NCBI GenBank assembly: GCA_026120185.1 | Contig: JANUWF010002200.1 | Location: 3,470,001-3,534,000, forward strand | DNA length: 64,000 nt | Origin: Voacanga thouarsii | Lineage: Eukaryota > Streptophyta > Magnoliopsida > Gentianales > Apocynaceae | Direction of reading: 5' to 3' | In this document: piece after piece, positions 1 to 11,060 of the stretch | Position numbering within the stretch: position 1 is the first letter of the stretch | How the letters are laid out: each line of letters begins with the position of its first letter | Made by a program: the position numbers and the translations under genes | Notes under the pieces: model-generated | What the model saw: the letters and a program-made list of their open reading frames with translations, nothing else | Databases searched by the model: none | Told to the model about the DNA's origin: nothing

Positions 1-1091
1 GTCCATTGAGTCTCCTTTTGAATCATTCGACGTCCAAGTGAAGGTAACACACTGGGATGAGCTTAAGGTTGATGATTTGAAGAAAGAAGAATCCATGCCT
101 TTGGGGAGCGAGTGCCTTTGAAGTTGACTTCCGTTGACCATTCCTTCACAAGTCATTGGAGTGTCGCCTTTGGAAGGAGCCCTGCATATTTGCCTGATTT
201 TGTCTCATAAACCGTCAAAGTCGTCTCTGCTTCAGGTGAATCATTCTCGTGGTCGTGAATAACCAACAGTTGTTGGCCCGAAGAAGATCGCAAATTTGAT
301 AAGTACACCATAATTGGACCTAGTTTCAAAAAAAAAACAGTTTTGTTTCAAAAAAAAAAGGGGGAAGTTAGTTTCAAAAAAAAAAGAAAAAAAAAAGTTT
401 TTGAGTTTAGAAAAAAAAAACAGTTTTTGCGTTTACCAAAAAAAAAAAAAAAAAAAAAGCTAAGTGCATAAACAAAATGGAGTATTGGAGTTTACGGAAA
501 AACAAAGAAAAAAGGACAAACAATTGTTTGCGGAAAAAAAAAAGTCAACAAGATTGGCGACGGTTGCAATTTGGCTACTGTAGCGCTTTCAATTTCGCAA
601 TAGCAAATTGCGAAATTGAAAAAAAAAAAAAAAAAAAGAGGAGAAACTTACTGGGGCGCCCGCGGAAATTGCACCCAAAGATTGTAGGGATCTTCAATTC
701 AATTGAGCCAATGAAGATTGTTTCAAATTGGTGTTGAAAAAAAATTGATCAAGATGAAGGTCTTTTTATAGGTACTATAGAATGCCTTTTTCAAATCTTA
801 AAAGAATTCTAATTCTTGATTAAAAGATTTAAATTGAGATTTAAATTTAAATTCAAGAATTTTGATTGGTGAATTCAAAAAATATGATTCCTATTCAAAA
901 GTGGATTTTAAATCTTTTCATTAATTCCTTATAGGAATAGAAAAAGAATTCTATTTTATTAAGGAATTGAAAAAAATACTTTTATATTAATTTCTAATTA
1001 AATTGAGAAATTAATATTTGAAATACTTCAAGCCTTGTTTCCAAATTCTTTTAACAAAATATTTTCCCTCAAGTCTTGAAGTGGGGGCATT
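1..1091 (+). other. Internal 3' region of a putative Gypsy-like retrotransposon, non-coding
   Basis: No open frame with a recognisable domain is present. The stretch 320-460 is a series of A-homopolymers separated by short TTT/GTTT spacers. A purine tract (gaagtggggg, about 1079-1087) lies just before a TG-starting candidate LTR, which is what the polypurine tract of an LTR element looks like. I infer that this is the 3' end of an internal domain whose coding part lies left of the window. The family is not recognised. Confidence 0.35.
587..621. repeat. Perfect 15-bp inverted repeat (hairpin)
   Basis: Left arm 587-601 and right arm 607-621 are exact reverse complements separated by a 5-nt loop (602-606). 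The right arm runs straight into a poly-A tract. The role is unknown; it lies in the putative 3' internal region of a retrotransposon. Confidence 0.7.
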
Positions 1092-1942
1092 TGTAAACAA
1101 AGAATTTTTGGATAAAATATATTTTCAAGGTTAAAATAAAATTCTATATTTTAGTCTTGATTAATAAAAATTAATTCATGAATAAATATAATTATTCTTG
1201 AATTAATTAATATAATTGGGCTATTATTAAAAGCTCATTAAATCCAATGGATTATAAAATTGGACTATTGAAGTTGTGCTATCGTTTAGTGATCCATTTT
1301 ACATTAAATCCAATATATTATGGATTAAATGAAATTTAATTGGGCCCTAAAATTGGACTTTTGAAAATCTCATAACCCAAATATAATGTGGGTTAAATTA
1401 AATTAGGCTAAAACATACATTAAGCCCAAGGCATCTTAAACCCAGCTCCATTAGGGTTTGTTGGGAGTCTCCTTCAAAATCCCACATCGGCTATTTATGC
1501 TAAAGTTAAGGAATTTTTAGCCTATAAATTGACTCTTCCCTCAATGGTTCAAGACACCCCCAAGATCCTCAAGCTCAAGCTTCAACAAACAAGAGGCATC
1601 GCAAGTTTCAAGCATTCAAGCTTCATCAAATTCAAGGTTCAGAAGCTCCATCAAATTCAAGGTTCGGAATCTTCATCAAATTTCAAGGCGTTCATCTTGT
1701 TCTGCATTAAACAAGTCTCGAAGGCTTAGCAATCAAGTGTTCGTCATCAAATCCCGTTCGATCCGAGATCAAGCTCCTCAGCCCTCGAATTAACGTTTTT
1801 CACAAAGAGAAGAATCGGAGGACTCATCCTGCAATTTAGGACTTCTACGGAGATTTATAACCACTTTTCATATTTACTAAATATTTTGTAAATTTTGATA
1901 TTTTTCTTATCTTATCTGCAGACTTGAAATTTGTCGTCTACA
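1092..1942 (+). mobile_element. Putative LTR (851 bp) of a Gypsy-like element
   Basis: The segment starts TGTA and ends TACA, follows a purine tract, and contains a promoter-like stretch (cccacatcgg near 1482, TATA-like cctataaat near 1520). These are typical of an LTR. No second LTR copy is in the window, so the boundaries are inferred from the terminal dinucleotides and the purine tract only. A U3-type promoter region of an unrelated repeat is the alternative. Confidence 0.4.
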
Positions 1943-2303
1943 ATTACATCCTTTCATTAATTCTAAATCCTTGTGGTATCTCTATCCTATACGGATTCAC
2001 TTCCAGCGTGGTGCGAGGAGACCCACGATCTTTAATGAAGATTGTGATGGAAGTTGTAGGCCATTAGAACCCCTCACCCACTTCGTTTTTTAAATAAGGG
2101 TTTTCTTGAAAAAATATCACTTAAAAAAAATTTCAATTAATTCTCTTTTAACTTAAAATAAAATGTCTAAATCCATAAAAAATTTCTATATCAAGGTTTA
2201 TACCCTTTAACGAATTTTTCCTCTTGGGTTAATTTTATTTAAGTTAAAAACTTAATAATTTCAAAAAAAAATCCATTTCAAAATTCTTAGAGATTTTGAT
2301 CTC
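1943..2303. other. AT-rich non-coding DNA, insertion target of Copia A
   Basis: No gene is visible. The sequence continues after Copia A at 7616, sharing the 5-bp target duplication ATCTC (2299-2303 and 7616-7620). Confidence 0.6.
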
Positions 2304-2657
2304 TGTTATGAATTATTGGAATCTCCATTAATTAGTGGAGGCTCCACTAATTATGGATTTATGTGAATTATTAGATTTTTATGGATGTCCACCATTTAGT
2401 GGAGACACCATTAATTGAAGATGATGTATGCCATGATGTATTTCACTAATTAGAGCTCTATAAATAGAGCTATTCTCTAAGCTTGTAATACACCATCATT
2501 TTGTGAAAGAAAGATTAGTGAAAGAAAGATTAGAGAAAGAATTGTGAGAGAAAGAAAGAGAGAAGTTTGAAGAGAAATTCTTGTGCAAAGAATAGTTAGA
2601 ATTTTCTTAGTGTGTAGTGTGTAGATTTTATTCTAACACTACCCTAATTTTATAACA
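2304..2657 (+). repeat. Copia A 5' LTR
   Basis: It starts TGTTATG and ends ATAACA. TATAAATA at 2459-2466 is the likely promoter TATA box and sits inside a palindrome. A second palindrome with 10-bp arms lies at 2331-2351. By eye it is identical to 7262-7615. Confidence 0.93.
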
Positions 2658-2690
2658 CGTTATCAGCACGAGTCTCTGCCGTTATTAAAG
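2658..2690 (+). promoter_or_regulatory. Copia A primer-binding-site region
   Basis: The sequence cgttatcagcacgagtctc follows the 5' LTR directly and is repeated next to the 5' LTR of all four Copia copies. It is not the standard TGGTATCAGAGC tRNA-Met complement, so the priming tRNA is not assigned. Position and conservation support a primer-binding role. Confidence 0.6.
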
Positions 2691-2709
2691 CCAGAAGACA
2701 GGTACGCAT

Positions 2710-3290
2710 TTATTGATCTCGCTAAATTCGAATTTGTAGCCCTTGATATTTCTGAAAACAAAATTTTATATGTCATACAAAAATGCATCTAAATGCTAAA
2801 AAAAGGGAGATCCATATGTCATGTGGATAAAAAGAAAGATTTGACCACCTGAAGATGGTCGTACTACCCACTGTACGGTATGAATGGTTGCACCTGAAGT
2901 TGCAAGATTGTAAAACCGTGAACTCCGTGATGTATAAAACTACATCTTAGTTAAAAATTTTGCGGAGAAAAAGTTACTGATGAAGTTATATTGGAGAAGA
3001 CATTCTCCACTTTTCATACCTCGAATATTGTCCTGCAGTAACAATATCGAGAAAAATGGTATCCCAAATTGACAAATTTACATGAGTTATTATTGAGAAA
3101 TCATGAAGCCAGATGAGGCGGCTCCAACGGCACTCCCAAGTGAATGCTTGTTGGCTCCAGTGAAGCCATCGTTATAGTCGTAGTTGTGGCGGTGGCCGTG
3201 GTTATGGTCATGGACACACTCGATATTTCCCTTATCATAGAGAAATACGGCCACTGAAGTGGAACGAGAAAAGATAATAAGGGAAAAAGA
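2710..3290 (+). pseudogene. Copia A gag remnant
   Basis: The sequence aligns with the gag of Copia D (57972-58758) but has internal deletions: after the first ~25 codons it jumps about 120 bp, and a second short deletion follows. Stop codons and frameshifts occur throughout. The Gly/Arg/Tyr-rich stretch near the gag C-terminus (3160-3235) is still visible. It ends where the captured gene begins (~3291), so the CCHC zinc knuckle is missing. The same shortened gag is seen in Copia B and C, so the deletion predates their dispersal. Confidence 0.75.
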
Positions 3291-3332
3291 TATTTCCATT
3301 AATAATAAGCATCATATCTTTTATTCATATCA

Positions 3333-4675
3333 CTAATGTTCATATGAACTTGAGGATACATGCTTATAGTTGCTCTTTTGTAATTGAGTGACAAATGTAA
3401 GATGAAGGTTTGTAATTGTTCTTTTTCAATATTTACATTAGAGGAAACTAAACAATTAGTAATTATGGACTTCGACTCCTCTTTTTCGACATCCTCCTCC
3501 TTTTCTTTCCCCTTTGAGCCGGCATCGAGACTAGCGACGGAATTAGCCAGTAAAATTGCTGCGAAATGAGTCTTGAGATTTTATGATCTCCTTAAGTTTA
3601 TTATATTTCTTATTATATTTGGCCTTGAAGCATGCTTGTCTCAATTTACGTGTTTGGTCCTCTAGCTGCGTATTAGGACTTTCTTCTACCAGTTGTTTTT
3701 CACATTCCGAGTATCGCAATGGCTTCTTTTAATTTCTTCTCGGCCATATGTCCTCCTTCTTCTTTATTTTGCATATCCTGTAAATCGAAGTGATAGCATC
3801 GGTTATTTACTTATAAATCTTTCATAGTTTCATACTTGCAAATTATAAGTATGTATGAGAGAGAACACGAACATTCTTAATTATGGTCTCCAAGCTCACC
3901 AACTTCTGTGAGGCCATCGACGAATTCCTAACTCCCTACATCTTTTCTTGAGACGAGGTTATGCCAATATTCAATTCTTTGGCTGCGCTCTTGATTGGTA
4001 GGTAAGAAATCTTTGCGAAATTGTTTCTCTTGATAGTGTCCGGGAGTTATTGCCCTTCTTCTCCCTCTGCCTCTTAATCATCTTCTTCTCCCCAAGAATT
4101 TTATGCTGCAATAATATCTTGAATTTCGATATTATGCATTTCATGAGTACTTACTCCGACTTCGTTGTCAAGACCACTCATTATTTCTCCTAGAAAAATA
4201 AAATAATATAAGTAAAGATAATACCATTCAAAATCCATGTTTAAATGAATAATAACACTGGAATCATATTACGGCTTTGTTCAAAATCTATTAGAGAGTA
4301 GAAAGGATCATGCACAAGCATATCCTCATTCAAAGAAATAGTATCAAGAGGAACAGTATCAAAAGCAATCTCTTGTAGGGGCAGATCAACTTGGTCCAAA
4401 GCAGTATGTTCAAAACTTCCATTGAGTTCCATCAAAAACAAACCAAAAGAGAGTTTAATTTCATTATCAAGTACACTAAAAACAAATGAAAGCCCTCAAA
4501 GGTATCTCACCTGAAATTAGGAGGAAGCGGTTGGTTTGGAAAGGAAAACATATCAAAATCTTACTGCGTTCGAATTAGGCGGAAGCGGTTGGTTTGGAAA
4601 GAAAAATACATCAACATCTGCTGCAGAAACCGAGTCAAAATTTGACCATGTCTCAAATGAATTATGAGTCTCCAT
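3333..4675 (-). pseudogene. Captured RWP-RK (RKD-like) transcription factor gene, Copia A copy
   Basis: This is a four-exon gene antisense to the element. The start codon is at 4675 and the stop at 3333-3335. It matches the intact copy in Copia C (54959-56352) exon by exon with introns retained. The RWP-RK region is recognisable (LKKRCRELGIRRWPH), but the reading frame is broken by small indels, for example a frameshift in exon 3 within the segment before the RWP motif and a change at the RK end. Exon 1 has only two units of a 57-bp repeat, against three in C and four in B. Several indels fall at CAG/CTG sites and may be sequencing artefacts. Confidence 0.82.
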
Positions 4676-4737
4676 ATACGCTTTGTGATTTTTGTTTTTG
4701 ATGTTTACTAATGATCGATAAGCTGAGATATATATCG

Positions 4738-4738
<1 letters not shown>

Positions 4739-4770
<32 letters not shown>

Positions 4771-4771
4771 C
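4739..4771. repeat. (TA)n microsatellite in the 5' leader of the captured gene
   Basis: It is a TA dinucleotide run. The same tract, of different length, lies at the corresponding position in Copia B (~24885-24909) and Copia C (~54870-54888), so it came with the captured gene. Confidence 0.8.
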
Positions 4772-4941
4772 GTATGAGGAAGAAGAAGAGGTAGATGGTA
4801 GGTAGAGGGTCGGAGGAGAAGAAAAGACAAGAGAGGAAGATGAAAAGTCGGTGCGGGAAGAGTGAAAAAAAAAATAGATATTTTTCTTGACATTTCCTGC
4901 TTGTCATCATTTTCTTATATTTATTTTCTTATTCTCTTATG

Positions 4942-7135
4942 AAATCATTATTCCCTAAATTAAGGGAGAAACGAGAAACGAGTACAAGAAAGATCGTGAT
5001 TGGACAACATCATTAAATTATCTTGATCCGCATACAAGTACATGTGAACTTGAAGTTCAAAAGATAATTCATTTGTAAAGCATTGCAAATCAAATGCCGA
5101 GACGCTTTTGTTGACTCTAGAAGAGTAACAAAATCGCATATGCCGACTATAAATGCTCCTATTCGAATTGAAGTTCCAGTGAGAACAAAATATTATACAT
5201 ATAGGCTGTTGAGCCAAAAGCATGCCGGAAGCATGGCCGACCTCTTGGTTCTAAAGATAAAAATCCTCGAAAGAAAAGAGGATTAAATGATCCGAGAAGA
5301 TCATATTGAAGAAAAGAATGATAAAGACCAAGAGAGAGCTGATGACAAAGAACCGAGAAGTTGATGAAAGTAACACTGAAATTTCTATCAATTATACCAC
5401 TTACGGTAGAAGTTGGAATCGGATAGAAAGCTGTTATTGATGATATATTTGCATACAATATATCTCTTGATGTTACACGGGATAATGATGATCCTGAACC
5501 AATATCGATTGATGAATGTCGGCATAGAAAAGATTGGCTGCAATGGAAAGATGCGATTCAATCGGAGTTAAATGCAACGGCAAAACGTGAAGTCTTCGGA
5601 CTGCGGTCCGAACACCGAGAAGGTATAAAACCTGTTGGCTACAAATGGATATTTGTGCGAAAGCGCAATGAAAAGAGTGAAATCGTTCGATATAAAGCGC
5701 GATTAGTAGCCCAAGGTTTTTCACAAAGACCAGGTATTGATTATGATGAAACTTATTCTCCTGTTGTTGATGCTATTACACTCAGATATCTTATCGGTTT
5801 GGCGGTACATGAAAAGATAGATATGCGCCTATTAGATGTTGTCACTTTGCTTACTTGTATGGAAATTTAGAAAATGATGTTTACATGAAAATCCCAGAAG
5901 GATTTCATATGCACGAAGCATATAAACATTATCCTCGTGAAAATTACTCCATCAAGTTGCGAGAAATCATTATATGGCACTGAAGCAATGCGGGCGCATG
6001 TGGTTCACACGTCTTAGTGAATATTTATTGAAAGCGGGATTTAAAAATGACCGGGTATGTCCATGCGTTTTTATTAAGAAATGCTGGTTCTAAATTTGTG
6101 ATATTAGCTATATATGTTGATGATATTAATCTTATTGGAACTCTGAAGAGCTCCAAGAAACAATTGATTATTTAAAAAGAGAATTCGAAATCAAGGATTT
6201 TGGTAAAACCAAATTTTGCCTTGGTTTACAAATTGAACATTTGGAGAGTGGAACATTTATTCATCAATCAACATATACGACAAAAGTGCTAAAAGATTTT
6301 ACATGGACAAAGCACATCCATTGAGTATTCCAATGATCGTCAGATCATTAAATGTGGATAAAGATCCTTTCAGACCTCAAGAAAATGATGAAGAACTCCT
6401 TGGTCTGAAGTACCATATCTCGGTGCAATTGGTGCATTGATGTATCTTGCTAATAACACACGGCACTGATATTGCTTTCGTTTGTCAATTTATTAGCAAG
6501 ATTTAGTTCTTCACCAACACGACGACATTGGAATGGAATTAAACAAGTCCTTCGATATCTCCAAGGTACAATTGATCTCGGATTATTTTATTCAAATAAA
6601 ACCAGTCCAACATTGATAGGTTATGCGAGATCTTTGGTTATTTATCGATCCACATAAAGCACGTTCTCAAACGGGCTATCTATTTACATGTGGAAATACT
6701 TGCTATATCATGGCGTTCTACGAAACAATCTATAGCGACTACTTCTTCAAATCATCTTTGAAATTATAGCCATTCATGAAGCAAGTCGAGAATGTGTATG
6801 GCTAAGATCCATGATTCATTATATCCGAGAAAGTTGTGGATTATCATCAATCAAAGGTATTCCAACTCCTCTTTATGAAGACAATGCGGCTTGCATAGCT
6901 CAATTACGAGGAGGATATATTAAAGGAGATCGGACAAAACATATTTCACCAAAATTCTTCTTTACTCATGAACTCCGGAAGAAATGTGAAATTGATGTGC
7001 TACAAATTCGGTCATGTGACAACCTCGCGAGATATTTTCACGAAGACTTTACCGACGGCAACATTTGAAAAGTTGAGATATAAAATCGGTATGCGTCGGT
7101 TTAAAGATTTAAAGGAATCATCTCATCGGGGGAGT
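4942..7135 (+). pseudogene. Copia A reverse transcriptase/RNase H remnant
   Basis: After the capture, homology to Copia D resumes at the aatcattattccctaaat segment (D: 60437). Frame-shifted pieces of the Copia RT (RVT_2) follow, for example [20 protein letters not shown] at 5691-5750, the YVDD catalytic motif (6115-6126), and RNase H pieces with YEDNAACIAQLRG and the C-terminal IFTKTLPTATFEKLRYK-like end. At least ten frameshifts prevent translation as one protein. The integrase is absent. Confidence 0.85.
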
Positions 7136-7249
7136 AATAAACATACATATAGAATAGTGTACTCTTTTTCCTTCACTAGATTTTTTTCCCACTTGGGTTT
7201 TTATCTAGTAAGGTTTTAACGAGGCATATTCTTTATGTATGGATGGACA

Positions 7250-7261
7250 TCCAAGGGGGAG
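7250..7261 (+). promoter_or_regulatory. Copia A polypurine tract
   Basis: The purine run aagggggag lies immediately before the 3' LTR, the expected plus-strand primer. The same tract precedes the 3' LTR in B, C and D. Confidence 0.75.
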
Positions 7262-7615
7262 TGTTATGAATTATTGGAATCTCCATTAATTAGTGGAGGC
7301 TCCACTAATTATGGATTTATGTGAATTATTAGATTTTTATGGATGTCCACCATTTAGTGGAGACACCATTAATTGAAGATGATGTATGCCATGATGTATT
7401 TCACTAATTAGAGCTCTATAAATAGAGCTATTCTCTAAGCTTGTAATACACCATCATTTTGTGAAAGAAAGATTAGTGAAAGAAAGATTAGAGAAAGAAT
7501 TGTGAGAGAAAGAAAGAGAGAAGTTTGAAGAGAAATTCTTGTGCAAAGAATAGTTAGAATTTTCTTAGTGTGTAGTGTGTAGATTTTATTCTAACACTAC
7601 CCTAATTTTATAACA
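7262..7615 (+). repeat. Copia A 3' LTR
   Basis: It is a 354-bp direct repeat of 2304-2657 and is followed by the target duplication ATCTC. Confidence 0.93.
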
Positions 7616-8084
7616 ATCTCAAGGTTTTATTTGACAAAAACAATTTTTCTTTTGCTAAAATGAATTAAAATGGCTTTCCATTTTAACTTACAAAAATTTC
7701 TAAATCCAAAATATTTTCTATGTCAAGGATAAAAAAATTTTAAAAAAATAATCAATGATTAATTTTTATTTAAGTTAAAATAACCATTTAATTAAAGAAA
7801 AATATTTTCCATGTCAAATAAAAATTTTCAAAGACTTTGGTCTTTGATAAAACGTGCACATAGGACTTAAAATAATTAGTATGTTCGAAAACTATAAATA
7901 TTTTTATACTTTTCTATTTTTAATCCTAAGTGCTCAGATAAAAGAATTAAACACATTAATTAAATTAATTAATGATTTTGTTTAATCCTAATAGTCTTTA
8001 CTATTATTTTTTATGCAAAATATTCAAAGAATATTAACTATTACAATAAAAATAACTTCGCTTGGTATAGGACAAAAAATAATA
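7616..8084. other. AT-rich non-coding DNA
   Basis: It continues the sequence interrupted by Copia A and shows internal imperfect repetition of Copia A's left flank (atttttatttaagttaaaa). No gene is seen. Confidence 0.55.
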
Positions 8085-8089
8085 TATAC

Positions 8090-8131
<42 letters not shown>
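8085..8131. repeat. (TACA)n/(TA)n microsatellite
   Basis: A TACA run passes into a pure TA run. It marks the left limit of the element fragment that follows. Confidence 0.85.
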
Positions 8132-8133
<2 letters not shown>

Positions 8134-8756
8134 TCTCTGGTCCAATGCATCTGCCACACTGGATCATGGCCCATGGAAGACCCATGGACCATGGTCCGCA
8201 GGTGGGTGCTCGCGACCTGCCCACCCACGCGCTAACCGGGCATGCATCCTGAGGATGCAATAGCTTCTGCGAGAAAGCTACTGCATCCGCGAGGATGCTT
8301 TCCTCGCCTGGGTTGAGCTGAGGCACACTCGGGCCTAGTTGCGACTTCGAGTCATGGCTGGCTTGGGCGCAGCCTCGACTCCTTGGCTGGGCTTGGCAGC
8401 TCGGCTCCTCTTCCTTCTTAGACCATTTTTTTTTCCCTTTGATTTCTTTTGCAACTTTTCTCTGGGCATCTCTGCAACACTTAGCGATCGTCTAAGGCAA
8501 TTTCTTATTACATTTTTCCAACTAAAAACATGACATCCACCTATACCCTTTCAAATCAAATTTACACTAAAACTAAACAAAGCAGTAATGGAAATTTGTA
8601 CAGAGATCATATACCTCAACCGCGAGGTTTACAATGCATCTACCCATACCAAAACAACGAATGGTCTCATCATAATCATCACATTAGTCTTGCCAATTTG
8701 ATTAACTAGCACGCATCAATCCTAAGTCATTCAAAGCATCATGCTCTATTACCACT
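8132..8756 (-). mobile_element. Leader and 5' internal fragment of an LTR retrotransposon
   Basis: Read on the minus strand this follows the LTR at 8757-10654. A primer-binding-like site TGGTAATAGAGC (8743-8754) has one mismatch to the canonical tRNA-Met complement. The sequence downstream is unusually GC-rich for this window (8150-8400). It carries an open minus-strand frame of about 100 codons with no recognised domain. The element is truncated at the microsatellite, so no pol is left. Confidence 0.55.
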
Positions 8757-10654
8757 TGTAGGCAATGAATACAGAGGAAGCCATGCATGCAGTGAAAATA
8801 AACCCAAAAAATCAAAGACACAGCGCAACGGAAGGTAAAAAACAATACCTTTTCGTGTCCTTGGTTTATTTGACTGTGAAGTAGATGTCGTGCGAACCAC
8901 TGAAACGGCTTTGACTCTAGACAACGTCTCCGGTTGATGACCCGTCAATCTTCTACTCCTCCGTAGCATTGACACGAAGCTTTTCGCTTCTTAGAATATT
9001 CCTCCACCCAATCTGTGTTGGTGAAACAACCTAGGTGAAGAATGACACTTTTTGAATCTTTGCTATTGATTAGCAAAATCAAGAGGAACAACAAGAAGGA
9101 AAATATAAACGAGAGAGAAGAAATGAGAAGGCTCAGCTTTTTTTCTGTGTCGTGAGTCTACCATGAAGGAGAAGAACACCCAATTCTTATTCACGTTACC
9201 AAATAACTAAAACACTAGTGTTTAATATTTCAAAACATACGGAGGTTAACAACATAAGAGGTTTGGGTAATCCTTAACTTTTCTATTCTGTGAATAAAAA
9301 TAACCCTTTAGTCTAGGCTATTGGGCCAAAATAATTTATTATTTTTCTTGAACTCAATGAGCCCAAAAATAATAATCATTAATTATTTATTTCATGGCCC
9401 TATAAAAATAACTTAATAAATAATTAATGAGCTCAAATAAACTAAAACAATTATTAAACCTTTTATTAATTAGTTTAAGTCCATGTTAATTTTTCTAATT
9501 ATTCAATTTAGGCTTAGGCCCTGAATAATTAATTAACCAATTAAACTAGATAATAAAATTAATTTATCTCATTCTTTTATTTTATTCTAGTCCAAAAATA
9601 ATTTAAACTTCTAGAATAAAATAAAATCCTTTTTATTGTGACAATTTTCTCGATCTAAAATAATTAAGACTTACGGGTTATTCCGAAGACCAAAAAGACA
9701 CGTCACCTTGACTACTAAAATGATCAAAATACCATTGCTATATAAATAGCTATATTTTTCATTTTAAATATTTTTTAATATCACCATAAGAAAATATTTA
9801 CCTCAAGGATAATGCGGCGTTAGCTATGTCTTCGACCTGCAAGTAAAATAACCAAAATACCCCTCTACACATCGTCGTGCATTTAGAGAGGAATTAGTGT
9901 ACTAACACCTCTCTAAAAGACATCTACCATTCTTAAGTTTCTAGTTCAATGATCCACGACTTCTTGAAATATTTTCTCTTTTCAAGGGAGTTACCCTAAA
10001 GTTAATATCCAAGTCATGTTCCCCAGAACCCTAAATAATTAGACCATTCGAATAACCACAAGGGGCAATGTAGTGTAGACACTATCTTGTATAAGTGTAT
10101 CTTAATTAACTAGTCATATATACCCAATATACAAGTATATTAATCCTTCTCAAGAACCTCAACTATAGTATATCAAAGCATACGCTTCCAGCTTCGTCAA
10201 ACCACTAACTTATACTCAAGCTGTAGAGTACAAGTCCGTACTGTAGCAGTAGTAGTCTGAGTTTCTATCACATAATACTTTTAGAAACTACTACTACAGT
10301 TCTTGTTCTACGTATTCCAAATTCACTTGTGTTATGAAATGAGTAGACTACTCATTGGTTAAAGGTAAGACATTCCCTATTTAAAATTCACAACACAATT
10401 ACCTTACCATGATGAGATTCTCATTCTCATCATCCGGTTAAGAACAACAGTTTATATGTTAAGTATCCCATGGTCCATATCTTACTGTGAAAGACCTTCA
10501 CTCACATGAACCATTTGGTCAAATACAATGGGTCAAATAAAATCATGCACAAATACAAAAAAGATTTTACAAATAAACTCTAAGAAAAATACTTTTATTA
10601 ATACAAGTTAAAATTACATCAGAAACCTAGTCTAAGAAGGCATACATTCCAACA
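8757..10654 (-). mobile_element. Single long LTR (1,898 bp), minus strand
   Basis: The termini are TGTAGG on the left and CCAACA on the right, that is TGTTGG...CCTACA in element orientation. A primer-binding-like sequence abuts its downstream end. The second LTR and the body of the element are missing here. The family is not recognised. The interior holds no coding sequence beyond chance frames. Confidence 0.6.
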
Positions 10655-11060
10655 ACCTGATCAACTGACCTTCATGAAAGTCAACCACCTACTATTGCTG
10701 GCCCAATTAATCAGTCAAAGGAAGATGCACCATCAGAGGAGGTACAAGTTAGTCATGATATTATTTTGTCTTGCAATTCTAGTTTTAGCTATATTAAACT
10801 TTTGTTAATTGAGACTTGGTTTGTGATGTATAGACTTCTAAGAAGAAGATGAAAAAGCCCAAAAGATATAGCTGGTGCAGAGAAGCTGGGCATAACAAAG
10901 CTAAGTGACCACATCCAGGTTCATATTTGCACCCCAGGATTAGCATGCCAAAAGTTGGAACAAGGAAGTTAGATTGGGCTGGTTTGCATGCTGGAGCCAT
11001 TTGAAGTTTATTATTTTTTTGTTGGCAAAAATTGATGTGTATAACCAAATAGTCTAGGAT
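10655..11060 (+). pseudogene. Possible Mutator-like transposase C-terminal scrap
   Basis: After a putative intron ending ...gatgtatag (near 10829) there is a Lys-rich stretch followed by a CCHC-like W-C-R-E-A-G-H-N-K-A-K segment whose last cysteine position is a stop (TGA). Zinc knuckles of this form occur at the C-terminus of plant MuDR-type transposases. The stretch is short and broken, so the family call is weak. Confidence 0.3.

Larger units (their letters stand above)
2304..7615 (+). mobile_element. Copia A: LTR retrotransposon carrying a captured RWP-RK gene
   Basis: The element is 5,312 bp with two 354-bp LTRs that read as identical, and is bounded by the target duplication ATCTC. Internal order is a primer-binding-like site, a shortened gag, an antisense RWP-RK gene in place of zinc knuckle/protease/integrase, then RT and RNase H remnants and a polypurine tract. 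It cannot encode its own integrase and would need help in trans. The identical LTRs point to a recent insertion. The many internal frameshifts are at odds with that and may partly be sequence error (see findings). Confidence 0.93.

Noticed and set aside
8024..8326. 100-codon minus-strand ORF in GC-rich sequence
   Set aside because: It runs into a TA microsatellite translated as Tyr-Ile repeats and has no domain; it lies in the leader of a truncated LTR element.
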